NCBI GenBank assembly: GCA_902779075.1 | Contig: CACZAK010000018.1 | Span: 1-64,000 of the forward strand | Length of the DNA stretch: 64,000 nt | Source of the DNA: an uncultured bacterium | GTDB taxonomy: Bacteria; Verrucomicrobiota; Kiritimatiellia; RFP12; UBA1067 | Reading direction: 5' to 3' | Part shown: in pieces, positions 18,801 to 26,516 of the stretch | Numbering within the stretch: position 1 is the first letter of the stretch | Layout: each line of letters starts with the position of its first letter | Notes under the pieces: generated by a model | The model's database searches: none | What the model saw: only the letters and a program-made list of their open reading frames with translations | What the model was told of the DNA's origin: nothing | Made by a program: the position numbers and the translations under genes

Positions 18801-20427
18801 TCACGGACGCAGGTGCCGTAAACGTGCGCGATCCGTCAACAAGGTAGAAGCCGTTTGGCTCCGTTCCTTCCGCGCCCTCAAGGTTTGAAGCGACGAATAC
18901 AGTGGAGACGGACGAATTGGTAACAGCCTGCAGGAGATCGCCAATTGAAGCGCCAGAATGTCCATACTGGTAGATGCGTGCAATGTCCCCGATCTGAAGC
19001 GTGCGCGTCCAGAGCGCGAAGTCGTCAAACTTGCCGACGAACTTGCACGGATAGTCCCCTTCTCCGTCCTGCCCGATGTAGAACGGCTCGCCGCTTTCCA
19101 GACTGAAACCGGACCGCGAACCTGTCACCGAGTTAAATGTCCCGTTGCTCTTTCCCTGGTACACCGTGAACTTTTCGTCTCTGCAGGTAACTGCGTAGAA
19201 AGTCCACTTTCCAGCTCCTTCACCGGCCAAACTGTTCGTATCCAATCTGGCGGAACCGCTGCCGGCATTCAACTTGGCGTTCTGCGTATTCCCTTCTGCA
19301 AAGAACACAATCCCCTTGAGGCTGCCACCGCCTGTCCAGTTCTTGTTGGCTAATATCGCTGGATCGGACGTTTGCTTTCCATAGTTCGCCCAGATCACAG
19401 CAGTGAAATCCCTGTTGCCATTATCGAACGCCAGAGAGCCGGTGTCGGTGCCGGTCAACTTCACGAATGCGCCGTTGCCGCTGTTCGGCAGATTCAGGCA
19501 CTTGCCGATCACGCCGTCGTTTTCGAGCGTCGGCGGCGTGGCGGTGGACGCCTCCGGCGTCACGGTGCTACCGACGACAACGTTGTCCGACGTGGATTCG
19601 TCAAATGGCATATAGACGGCCAAGCCGTCGTTGATCTTCTGCAAGAGATCGGCCAGTTTTTTGCCCGCCCTTCCGCTCGTGTGGATGCGGCGGATGTCCG
19701 CTTCAGACAACGCGCGATTCCAAAGCGCGAAGTCGTCAACTTGACCGACGAACTTACTGCTGTAGTTCCCCGTACCGTCCTGCCCGATGTAGAACGGATA
19801 GGTGCTTGCCATCGTGAAGTTGGCTATCGACATGGTCTGCGAACTGATCGTCCCGTCGCTCTTGCCGTGATAGACCGTGAACGAACCGTTATTGCCAACC
19901 ATGGCGTAGAATGTCCAGACACCCGAGCCTTCGCCCGTGAAATACACGTCTTTTCTGGCAGAACCGTTGCCGACGTTGCATTTCACCTTCGTGTTTTTGT
20001 CCTGACCTGCGATGATCACGCCCTTGGCGCCGCCTGACCATGTCTTGTTGCCAAAGATGGACGGGTCGCCGGACTGGTTACCGTACTTCACCCAGATCAT
20101 CGCGGTAAAGCTCCTGTTTGAATCCTCGAAGCCGAGCGAGCTGTTCGCGAGCGTCACGGAGTCGGAACCCGTGAGCTTCACGAACGCGCCGCTGGGGATG
20201 TTCAGGCACTTGCCGACCATGCCCGCATTCGCAAGCGCCGGCGCCGTGGCGGTGGAAGCCTCCGGCGCGACGGGACTTCCCGAGACGGCGTTCTCCGTCA
20301 TCGAGTTGTCGAACGGCAGATAGGCGACCAGGCCGTCGTTGAGGGTCCTGTCCGCAAAGGACGGGAGTATTACGCCCGCCGCAATCGCGATGACCGTTGC
20401 TTTACGAAAAAGAGTATTTTTTGCCAT
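15886..20427 (-). CDS. 1513-aa secreted protein: tandem LamG domains, beta-sandwich and autotransporter-type repeats
   Basis: Signal peptide MAKNTLFRKATVIAIAAGVILPSFA. Two LamG modules (about 28-262 and 263-508), each starting with NDGLxxYxPFD and ending FYIGQDGxGxY, FVGxxDDFALW and a G-A/S-x-L tail, are followed by a jelly-roll carbohydrate-binding-like segment near 690-830 (SGYYTVSFYYGG) and beta-solenoid repeats (LVKEGGGLFSAGKASQTYTGG). The last ~130 residues end LVIIVQ and match the C-terminus of the protein at 3242. It is probably surface-exposed and binds polysaccharide; no hydrolase motif was found. AGGAGA lies 8 nt before the ATG. The gene is monocistronic by layout, with its own strong promoter. 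Confidence 0.86.
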   Translation of the reverse strand: MAKNTLFRKATVIAIAAGVILPSFADRTLNDGLVAYLPFDNSMTENAVSGSPVAPEASTATAPALANAGMVGKCLNIPSGAFVKLTGSDSVTLANSSLGFEDSNRSFTAMIWVKYGNQSGDPSIFGNKTWSGGAKGVIIAGQDKNTKVKCNVGNGSARKDVYFTGEGSGVWTFYAMVGNNGSFTVYHGKSDGTISSQTMSIANFTMASTYPFYIGQDGTGNYSSKFVGQVDDFALWNRALSEADIRRIHTSGRAGKKLADLLQKINDGLAVYMPFDESTSDNVVVGSTVTPEASTATPPTLENDGVIGKCLNLPNSGNGAFVKLTGTDTGSLAFDNGNRDFTAVIWANYGKQTSDPAILANKNWTGGGSLKGIVFFAEGNTQNAKLNAGSGSARLDTNSLAGEGAGKWTFYAVTCRDEKFTVYQGKSNGTFNSVTGSRSGFSLESGEPFYIGQDGEGDYPCKFVGKFDDFALWTRTLQIGDIARIYQYGHSGASIGDLLQAVTNSSVSTVFVASNLEGAEGTEPNGFYLVDGSRTFTAPASVTVGGHNYAPLGYTLEIFNTETGVWELDGQGVHPGASYTHTSSADDIDTRITWQWADSDVPAIAVWTGGANNNDLADSGNWSCTNALGVALSDAVPDGNTTKYILAADADWSAATFALAAGVAFDLNGHKLYVPGSFASSGLVGTVDYVKNGSFEENNNMSSSYMYNAAAAGWTGGRGVEKGNTFKAVSAPNGSAVWFFQSTSQVSTTVTVPESGYYTVSFYYGGRSGHTGGVIHLDVDAVQDCTKVTCSGTAATQTRVPNMFLTKGDHTMTFRHTYTSGDICSWIDAVSVKRETAVFDSSSDAANPGELHIAVPADTTLDDYAYLMYGNMRVVKEGAGTLSVPTSRWYFIGGIGVQAGTLSMPGPVAFVEGGSLGDIKVASGAKVTIPATDGLRYGEVFTLDGGTLELALSGTVAPVTTYITNSLTLNAGAKLFFDMTALDTTEFILSTDGFTLGEGVESAVSCAEVSRQTEAMAEASGANGIRIAVLTEAATAIYTGAGADPLDFTDAANWACTNAVGGGLPGKIPLGVTEVTIYGTTAFQVTNGAPFVCASVTFDNATLPDNADLRGLDFSKVTSDSVIDLQGRTLFLADETSAALSEFTITDTSLGTPGTVHVSVADGSTLLNSGVALTENLRLVKEGGGLFSAGKASQTYTGGTGVSNGTIRVASSGTGHFGSGVVYLPTGSTLDIYNNDASSATVVLAGGTIQNSATTAGTLPRVLSLTSDSTIKHANGSASNNDMNVPAGCEWNLGGYTLSLEMTGNDSDFSFSDAALNVVSNGTIIVTVNTTGGVTKGYFQLRRLSGKDGLRLDLGKTYPRIKGSYDCSVMDFTDNPVSGAGEYNEKGKAIEIYGTFMPKSAIGVNKRMMNGSTLDLTMVTGAFSCNFPKGTNGSGNQKLTFSADSTITVNLDGRTDLKTIAKSASPYVVKWSTKPADTTTFVLDAATRQHFKCEVTDAGLRLKKINGLVIIVQ

Positions 20428-20462
20428 AGTGTCATTCTCCTAATCAGGGTTGGTAAGTTATA

Positions 20463-20489
20463 ATTATATCTATTTTTTTTAATTGTCAA
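20463..20489 (-). promoter_or_regulatory. Promoter of the 1513-aa LamG gene
   Basis: Minus strand TTGACA (20489-20484) and TATAAT (20468-20463), both perfect consensus, with a 15-bp A-rich spacer, about 35 nt before the ATG. The spacer is two bases shorter than ideal. Confidence 0.6.
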
Positions 20490-20581
20490 TTTCGCATTCC
20501 GTATTTATCAAAATTCCTCAGCAGCAGTCATCAACCCAGATCTATCCTTCCTCCGACTAAGTGCCTACCTCCTTCGATTGG

Positions 20582-20600
20582 GTGTGTCATTTTGACACAC
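20582..20600. repeat. Palindrome GTGTGTCA-TTT-TGACACAC
   Basis: A perfect 8-bp inverted repeat with a 3-base centre between the divergent LamG and gspF genes. It may be an operator or part of a weak hairpin; no T-tract follows on either strand. Confidence 0.5.
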
Positions 20601-20641
20601 TCGCCTCGTGGGGAAAGGCCGGTTTGCAGCTTAATTTGCTT

Positions 20642-20702
20642 TGGTGCGCACCAAAGCATCAAATGGTGCGCAGCGGAGCATGAAATGGTGCGCACCAAAA
20701 CC
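20642..20702. repeat. 22-bp tandem repeat with GGTGCGCACC palindromes
   Basis: Copies start at 20642, 20664 and 20686 (last one partial). Each opens with TGGTGCGCA; in copies 1 and 3 this completes the 10-bp palindrome GGTGCGCACC. Spaced at two helical turns, upstream of gspF. It may be a regulator array; function unknown. Confidence 0.55.
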
Positions 20703-20979
20703 TTCCAAATCGTGTCCTCGAGTCAATGCGCTTGGAATAGATCGGAGAGTTTTCTGCTTCGCGCGCGCGCGCGACCTTATATAAATAGACACTAACCGAC
20801 AGTTTCACACAGAGGCGCAGAGAGACAGAGAGCAAAGATTACTGAGTGATTGTACGTCACACATTCAACCACGCTTCGCATATACCGCCCAAGGCATACG
20901 TACCCCCTGTGCAATCATGCCTTTCGCGTAATCGTACCCGTGAACCGGGGGTGGACAAGCATCGTTTAACTTATAAAAA

Positions 20980-22191
20980 ATGCGCTTTGAGGTGACAGCA
21001 AAGGACACGGGAGGTGTCAGGCGGACGTTTTCGCGGGAAGCGGAGACGCGCGAGGCGCTTATGTCCCAGCTCCGCTCTGAGGGATTGCTGGTACTGGACG
21101 TACATGAAGAGGCCATGGCGCGCGAGCTGCCCCCCTTCTGGCACCTTTCGTGGCTGAAACCCGTGACGGGTTTCGACATCGAGATGGGCCTTCGCCAGCT
21201 CGCGTCTATGCTGCGCAGCGGCGTCACCCTGCTCAAGGGTCTCGCGACCGTACAGGACCAGGCGTTCTCCCCGCGCGCGAAGAGAACTTGGATGCGCGTA
21301 AAGGAACACGTGTTTCAGGGCGGCTCGTTCGCGGAGGCACTCGGCGAGCAACCTAAGCGGTTCGGCGAAATCGTCGTGCGGCTGGCGGAAGTTGGCGAGA
21401 AGTCCGGCGAGCTGGAACATGCCGTCACGCGCGCGGCGGACCAGATGGAGGCGCGGCGCAACCTGCGGAGCGCCGTCGTAAACGCACTTCTCTATCCGGT
21501 CCTGGCGGTGCTGATGGCCACGGCCGTGAGCGTGTACCTGGTGGTGGCCGTGATCCCGAAGATAGCGGAGTTCCTCCAGGCCGGCGGCGCGGAACTTCCG
21601 TCGCTCACGCAGTCGCTGATGGATTTCTCTGCGTGGGTGAACGCGAACGGCCTTGCGATACTGGCCTGCATCGGAGGCACCGTGGCGGCGTGGTGCGTGG
21701 TTCGCATGCACGAGGGCGGACGCGAACTTGAGGACGTGATGCTGCTGAAGATTCCGATAACGGGACGCATCCTGCGCCTTTCCGGCACCGCGCTTCTCGC
21801 ACGGTCGCTGCAGATCATGCTGGAGTCCGGAGTGCCGCTTCTCGACGCGCTCGCGACCGGCGCCCGCCTGATGTCAAACCGCCGGTTCCGCCGACGCACA
21901 GCAGCCGCGCACGACGGGGTGTTGCGCGGCCTCCCGCTCTCCGAATCGCTCGCGCCGGCCACTGAGTTCATGCCCATGCTCGCGCGCATGGCGGCTGTCG
22001 GCGAGGTGAGCGGCTCGCTGCCGGAGGCGTTCGGCGAAACGGCGCGTTTCCACGAGATGCTCCTCGCGCTCGCCGTTAAGCGCTTCGGCATGCTCATCGA
22101 ACCGGTCATGATCGTAATCACCGGCAGCATCGTCGGTTTCGTGTACATCGCGTTCTTCATGGCGCTCTTCGCCATCGCTGGAACAAACTGA
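20980..22191 (+). CDS. gspF: GspF/PilC-type inner-membrane secretion platform protein
   Basis: 403 aa with the two T2SSF domains of the family. The first (about 60-180) starts FDIEMGLRQLASMLRSGVTLLKGL and has FGEIVVRLAEVGEKSGEL; a membrane segment near 165-195 (AVLMATAVSVYLVVAVIP) separates it from the second (about 260-380), which repeats LARSLQIMLESGVPLLDAL and MARMAAVGEVSGSLPEA, and ends in a hydrophobic helix. It is the platform that couples the assembly ATPase to pseudopilins. No GspE ATPase is nearby. No Shine-Dalgarno is visible before the ATG (AACTTATAAAAAATG), and an in-frame TAA just upstream fixes the start. The next gene begins 4 nt after the stop. Confidence 0.92.
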   Translation: MRFEVTAKDTGGVRRTFSREAETREALMSQLRSEGLLVLDVHEEAMARELPPFWHLSWLKPVTGFDIEMGLRQLASMLRSGVTLLKGLATVQDQAFSPRAKRTWMRVKEHVFQGGSFAEALGEQPKRFGEIVVRLAEVGEKSGELEHAVTRAADQMEARRNLRSAVVNALLYPVLAVLMATAVSVYLVVAVIPKIAEFLQAGGAELPSLTQSLMDFSAWVNANGLAILACIGGTVAAWCVVRMHEGGRELEDVMLLKIPITGRILRLSGTALLARSLQIMLESGVPLLDALATGARLMSNRRFRRRTAAAHDGVLRGLPLSESLAPATEFMPMLARMAAVGEVSGSLPEAFGETARFHEMLLALAVKRFGMLIEPVMIVITGSIVGFVYIAFFMALFAIAGTN

Positions 22192-22195
22192 GGAA

Positions 22196-24337
22196 ATGAA
22201 AATGGCAACGTTCACATCGCACGCATCATATCTCGCGTCCCTCATCCTGATCGCCGTGTCGCCGGCGTTCGCAGCTCCGGACCCGACAGTGGCCGCAGAC
22301 GCCATGGCGGACGCGCTGCGGCAGCGTCTCACGGAGGCGGACGACATGCGCCTGCACGCGCTCATAGTGGGCCCGGCGGGAGAGGGCGTGGCGCTGGTCG
22401 GACCCAACGCGGAGCGCGCGACGGCCGTGCGGCGCGGCAGCAGGCTCGCGCAGACCGTGGACGGACTGAAGGTGGACGTGTCCATCAAGGCCGTCACGCC
22501 GCTGGGAGTGGAGCTGGCCACATCCGGCGGGCGCGCGGGCGTGTTCCTGCCCGGCTCGTTCACGCCGCTTGCCGCGCCCACCAACCCGCCGCCCGAATTT
22601 CTCTCCTACCTCGAAAGCGAGAAGGTGCCGATCGGCGGCCTGATGCGCCTCGTATCCGACCAGGCGGGCGTCAACATATCCGTCTCAGACGCCGCGTCGA
22701 AGAAGACCGTGTCGATCTTCCTGCGCAACGTCACCGCCGACGCAGCCGTGGAGGAGATCTGCCGCGCGACGGGACTCTGGTTCCGCCGCGAGCCGAACGG
22801 CAGCGTGATACGCATCATGACGATGGACGAGTACTCCGACAACCTCAACACCTTCCGCGAGGAATCCACCGAGATGTTCACGCTCCTCTATCCAAACGTC
22901 ATCGAGGTGGCTAGCGTCATCTACGGACTCTACCCCGACCGCACCCTCATCTCGCTCGGCGAGGAGGAGTTCGACGAGGACGACGAATACGACCTCTCGC
23001 GCCGCTTCCGCCGTTTCCGCGTGCTGGACGACAACGGCGGCTCGCAGTTCATGTCGCTCGAGGCCCCGCAGACGACCAGCACCGGCTCGCGCTCGGGCAG
23101 CGGGAACTTCTCCTTCTCGCGCGGCGGCGCCACATCGCGCCTCACGCAGTGGGACCAGCTGCGCCAGCGCAACCGACAGCGCAACAGGCTCGGTGGCGAC
23201 CAGCTCCCGCTCGGCGCCGACGACGCCCGCCTCATGGAGGGCGCCTACCGCAACGGCAACACGAACCTGCTCGACAGCGTACGCGCCCAGGCCACATCCG
23301 CCACGGCAAACATCTTCGTCTCCCTCTCCCGCAAGAACAACATGCTCGTTGTCCGCACGAGCGACGTGCGTGTTATGGACGAAATCCGCGGCCTCGTGAA
23401 GAAGCTCGACGTCCCCACGCCGATGGTGCTCATGGAGGTGAAGGTGCTGGAGATCGATGTGGACGACAACTACGAGGCAACGTTCAAGTATTCCTTCAAC
23501 CGTGGCACGCACGTGGTCGGACACAACGGCGGCACGTCCGACGCCGCAAACATCTTCGCCGACGTCCTCCAAGCAAGCCAGGCCTCATACGACCCCACAT
23601 TCACGTTCAGGGTCATCGCCGACAACATCTCCGCACAGATACAGCTCCTGCAGCAGGACGGCAAGGTCAGGACGCTTGCCACTCCCACGCTGCTCGTCGC
23701 GAACAACGAAGTGTCGCGCATCTTCAGCGGAAAGGAATACCCGCTCGTCAGCGGCTGGACGCGAGGCGACACTGTCGTTTCCGACAGCGGCATCGTACAG
23801 GGGAACATGACCGTACAGATCACGAAGGAGGACGTTGGAACGATGCTCCTCATCACGCCCAACATCAACGCGGACAAGACCGTGACGCTCCGCCTCCTTC
23901 AGGAGAACAGCGAGGTGAGTCCCGCGAAAGTGGACATCCCGGTGGACGGCGGCACCGGTGCGTCAAAGGCCATCGAGTACGTCGAGTCACGCTCGCTCGC
24001 CGGTACGTTCGTCGCGAAGGACGGCATGACGATCATGGCGGGAGGGCTCGTGAAGGAGACTGAAGGCGAAACCTACTGGCGCACGCCCGTTCTTGGATCT
24101 ATTCCCCTTCTCGGATGGCTCTTCCGCGGTACGGAGAAGGTCAAGAAGCGCACGGAACTCATCGTCCTCATAAAACCGCACGTCATCCTCACGCCGATGG
24201 AGGGCGGCAAGATTTCCTCCGAGCTGATGAAGGCGCTCTCCGCCCATCCGGCCGCAGACGGACGCGATTCCATGGGCGTCCATAAGCCCGTCAAAGAGCA
24301 CAACGTCACCAACGACGTCAAAAACATGACGAATTGA
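22196..24337 (+). CDS. gspD: Secretin of a type II secretion / type IV pilus-like system
   Basis: 713 aa with a signal peptide (SLILIAVSPAFA). Residues about 140-215 form an STN-like domain (GLMRLVSDQAGVNISVSD...RNVTADAAVEEICRATGLWF). An acidic-to-arginine low-complexity stretch (EEEFDEDDEYD, then RQRNRQRNRLGG) spans about 260-340. An N-domain (VRTSDVRVMDEIRGLVKKLDVPTPMVLMEVKVLEID) leads into the secretin barrel: LATPTLLVANNEVSRIFSGKE, the gate region, and the signature TPVLGSIPLLGWLFRGTEKVKKRTELIVLIKPHVI near 640-670. It builds the outer-membrane pore. ATG 22196 or ATG 22202 can both start; AGGAA is better spaced for 22202. It is coupled to gspF and followed by two prepilins. Confidence 0.9.
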   Translation: MKMATFTSHASYLASLILIAVSPAFAAPDPTVAADAMADALRQRLTEADDMRLHALIVGPAGEGVALVGPNAERATAVRRGSRLAQTVDGLKVDVSIKAVTPLGVELATSGGRAGVFLPGSFTPLAAPTNPPPEFLSYLESEKVPIGGLMRLVSDQAGVNISVSDAASKKTVSIFLRNVTADAAVEEICRATGLWFRREPNGSVIRIMTMDEYSDNLNTFREESTEMFTLLYPNVIEVASVIYGLYPDRTLISLGEEEFDEDDEYDLSRRFRRFRVLDDNGGSQFMSLEAPQTTSTGSRSGSGNFSFSRGGATSRLTQWDQLRQRNRQRNRLGGDQLPLGADDARLMEGAYRNGNTNLLDSVRAQATSATANIFVSLSRKNNMLVVRTSDVRVMDEIRGLVKKLDVPTPMVLMEVKVLEIDVDDNYEATFKYSFNRGTHVVGHNGGTSDAANIFADVLQASQASYDPTFTFRVIADNISAQIQLLQQDGKVRTLATPTLLVANNEVSRIFSGKEYPLVSGWTRGDTVVSDSGIVQGNMTVQITKEDVGTMLLITPNINADKTVTLRLLQENSEVSPAKVDIPVDGGTGASKAIEYVESRSLAGTFVAKDGMTIMAGGLVKETEGETYWRTPVLGSIPLLGWLFRGTEKVKKRTELIVLIKPHVILTPMEGGKISSELMKALSAHPAADGRDSMGVHKPVKEHNVTNDVKNMTN

Positions 24338-24421
24338 AAACCCTACCTCAGTTTTAGTGTGAACCCTCCGTCGCGACAAATCGTTTAATCAAGTAATAAG
24401 AGAAGCAAAGGAATCAAAAGT

Positions 24422-25405
24422 ATGAAAAAGGCATTCACGTTAATCGAACTGCTCATGGTGATCGCGTTGATCGCCATCGTCTCCACACTGGCCGTGAGCA
24501 AGCTCGGCGGCGTGCGCGAAGTATCCGCGCGCAAGGTGTCGCTCGCCAACCAGAAGGCCGTGGAACGTGCGGTTGAGGCATACCTCGTGAACGGTGGACG
24601 TCTGAACAGGCTAGACTCGCTCCTCTACGCGGGCGACGGCGGCGCCCCGCTCACAGGCGGCACGGAGGGCGACTTCGACTTCACCGCCGTCTCAACGGCG
24701 GAGTCCCGCAACGGACTCTACCTCGGGCCGAGCGACGACGAATCCGCGCGCATCGAGCAGAACAGCGGCATCACGCCCGACCTTCAAAAGATTCTCTGCC
24801 TCTACACGCTCAACCGCGCACAGGCCGAGGCACTGAACACGCGCCTTGGCCTCAGGCACGTAATGGCGGCGACAGCCTACGCGGACGTTGCGCAGACGGC
24901 GTTCCCGGGCATGCACTACAACAAGGACCGCGCCTACGGCGACGGCACCGTTCCAAACGCCTCCGACGGCCTCGACCCGAACGCATCTTTCTGCGTGGCC
25001 ACGCTCGTGACGAATTCCATGCGCTTTGTGGCCATCAACCCAATGACCGACCTTGGCCGCACCGTTTACCAGGCCTGCGGACAGGAGCTGATGAACACGA
25101 AGAGCTGGGGCGAGACCTACACCGAGAGCGAGGTCCGCGCAGAAGTGGCGGCGAAAGGCGGTCCGCTACTGGCGTTTGGACTCGGCGATTCGGCTTCTAT
25201 CATAGGCAAGTCGGACGCAGGAATTGAAGACGCGCCATACGCAACGTTCGTCCAGAAGCGCTACTACTCGCGCTACATCCTCCTCTTCCGCCTCAAGACG
25301 ATCGGAGCTGGATCCGTCTCACAGGTTATTCCCGAGTTTGCTGGCGTGATAGACTGCGAAGGCAACACCGTGCGCGCGGCCCAGCACGTCATCAAGCGCA
25401 TGTAA
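24422..25405 (+). CDS. Large prepilin-like protein with N-terminal methylation motif
   Basis: 327 aa. The start MKKAFTLIELLMVIALIAIVS is a canonical prepilin leader: cleavage before Phe5 by a prepilin peptidase, Glu at +5, then a hydrophobic helix. The remainder is a soluble domain about twice as large as a common major pseudopilin, with conserved tail YSRYILLFRLKTIGAGS...FAGVIDCEGNT that is repeated in the next gene. It forms or primes the fibre of the secretion system built by the two upstream genes. It starts 84 nt after gspD; no promoter is evident in the gap. Purine-rich AAGGAA lies about 8 nt upstream. Confidence 0.88.
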   Translation: MKKAFTLIELLMVIALIAIVSTLAVSKLGGVREVSARKVSLANQKAVERAVEAYLVNGGRLNRLDSLLYAGDGGAPLTGGTEGDFDFTAVSTAESRNGLYLGPSDDESARIEQNSGITPDLQKILCLYTLNRAQAEALNTRLGLRHVMAATAYADVAQTAFPGMHYNKDRAYGDGTVPNASDGLDPNASFCVATLVTNSMRFVAINPMTDLGRTVYQACGQELMNTKSWGETYTESEVRAEVAAKGGPLLAFGLGDSASIIGKSDAGIEDAPYATFVQKRYYSRYILLFRLKTIGAGSVSQVIPEFAGVIDCEGNTVRAAQHVIKRM

Positions 25406-25442
25406 AACCCGAGCTCCATGCGCAAAATAAAGGAACCATGCA

Positions 25443-26516
25443 ATGAAAATAAGGTTAAAATCCGGCTTTACGTTGATTGAACTTATCCTCATCGTGGCAA
25501 TCATAGCGATTATCTCTGTAATCGCCATCGGTAAATTCACGGACCTCCGGAAAATATCGGCGAGACGCGCAAACGTCGCGAACATCAAGAACATCACGCG
25601 CACGATCAACACCGAGATCGCACGGCTTGAGGGCGACTCGCAAAAGGGAATGTTCGCGTACGCGGAATCGCTCATCGACTCCGCCATGGGCGGTGGCGAC
25701 CCGCAGGGTGCTAAGGGTACGTACAATGTACGGGACTCGTGGTATGACGCGGGTGGCGGCGTGATTCCCGGCATCTACTGCGGGATCAAGACAACCACGG
25801 CCGTCAACAACGCGGCAGGCGTGGGAACAGGTGCCATCGCCGCGATATCGGACGCCCATGAGCAGAACGTGGGTCTGGAGGCTCTGGCCACGGCCACTAC
25901 GTCGCGCGGCACCACAACTCCGGCCAAACTCTGCATCTACTACCTCACCGAGAGCGATGTCGCCGCACTCAAGGAAGCGGGCGTGAGCATCGTCTCGCGC
26001 CACAACTACTCAAACGGGCAGGCGACGCAAGTCCTCAACTGGAACGCCAGCACCTACTACACGCAGATGGGACTCCACTCGACGGGCGGCGGTCCTGGCC
26101 ACAGGGCGGATCTTTCCGCATGCTATCCCGTGGTCCTCACGAACGGCTCGGCCGTGGCGGTGCTGAACCCTGCGGCATGCGAGACGATCTACCGCGACCT
26201 CGGGCTAGACTACGCCTCCACATACAACGTGGACGGACTTGACCCGAACGACCCCTCCACGTACTACTCGAAGGGCATCTGCTGCAAACTTTATGCGTTC
26301 GGACTTGGCCGCGACTGCGAGACGACGACGAAGTTCTTCGAGAACGCGCCGCGCTGCCCCACGCTCGACAAGACGCATTACCGCAACTACATCCTGCTCT
26401 TCAAGCAGAACACCGGTCTCGGCAACAGCGGCTCCGGCATTTCGTTCGCCGGCGTCATCGACCCTGCCGGCAACACCGCGAAGCAGGCGCAGTACGAAGC
26501 AGACTGGGCTTCTTGA
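25443..26516 (+). CDS. Second large prepilin-like protein
   Basis: 357 aa. Leader MKIRLKSGFTLIELILIVAIIAIIS, with cleavage predicted before Phe9, and a long N-terminal helix (RRANVANIKNITRTINTEIARLEGD). The globular part has four to six cysteines near the C-terminal half (KGICCKLYAFGLGRDCETT, ENAPRCPTL), possibly disulfides. The tail YRNYILLFKQNTGLGNSGSGISFAGVIDPAGNT parallels the preceding gene, so the pair arose by duplication. It is the last gene of the gspF-gspD-pilin-pilin set, and its last 62 bp overlap the 3' end of uxuA on the other strand. Confidence 0.88.
   Translation: MKIRLKSGFTLIELILIVAIIAIISVIAIGKFTDLRKISARRANVANIKNITRTINTEIARLEGDSQKGMFAYAESLIDSAMGGGDPQGAKGTYNVRDSWYDAGGGVIPGIYCGIKTTTAVNNAAGVGTGAIAAISDAHEQNVGLEALATATTSRGTTTPAKLCIYYLTESDVAALKEAGVSIVSRHNYSNGQATQVLNWNASTYYTQMGLHSTGGGPGHRADLSACYPVVLTNGSAVAVLNPAACETIYRDLGLDYASTYNVDGLDPNDPSTYYSKGICCKLYAFGLGRDCETTTKFFENAPRCPTLDKTHYRNYILLFKQNTGLGNSGSGISFAGVIDPAGNTAKQAQYEADWAS

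Larger units (their letters stand above)
20428..20979. other. 552-bp divergent intergenic region
   Basis: The largest gene-free stretch. From left to right it holds the promoter of the 1513-aa gene, an AT-rich run, a palindrome (20582), a 22-bp tandem repeat (20642), an alternating GC run near 20760-20772, and a purine-rich degenerate repeat near 20810-20840 (CACAGAGGCGCAGAGAG). No ORF with coding character, tRNA or other RNA gene was seen. Confidence 0.6.

Noticed and set aside
20642..20702. 22-bp repeats considered as a CRISPR or replication origin
   Set aside because: Tandem without spacers, no dnaA boxes or neighbouring replication genes.
22196..24337. Secretin read as part of a type III injectisome because of the CesT-like chaperone nearby
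   Set aside because: It is coupled to gspF and followed by two prepilins, which makes it a type II/IV pilus-type secretin. No sct gene was seen in the window.
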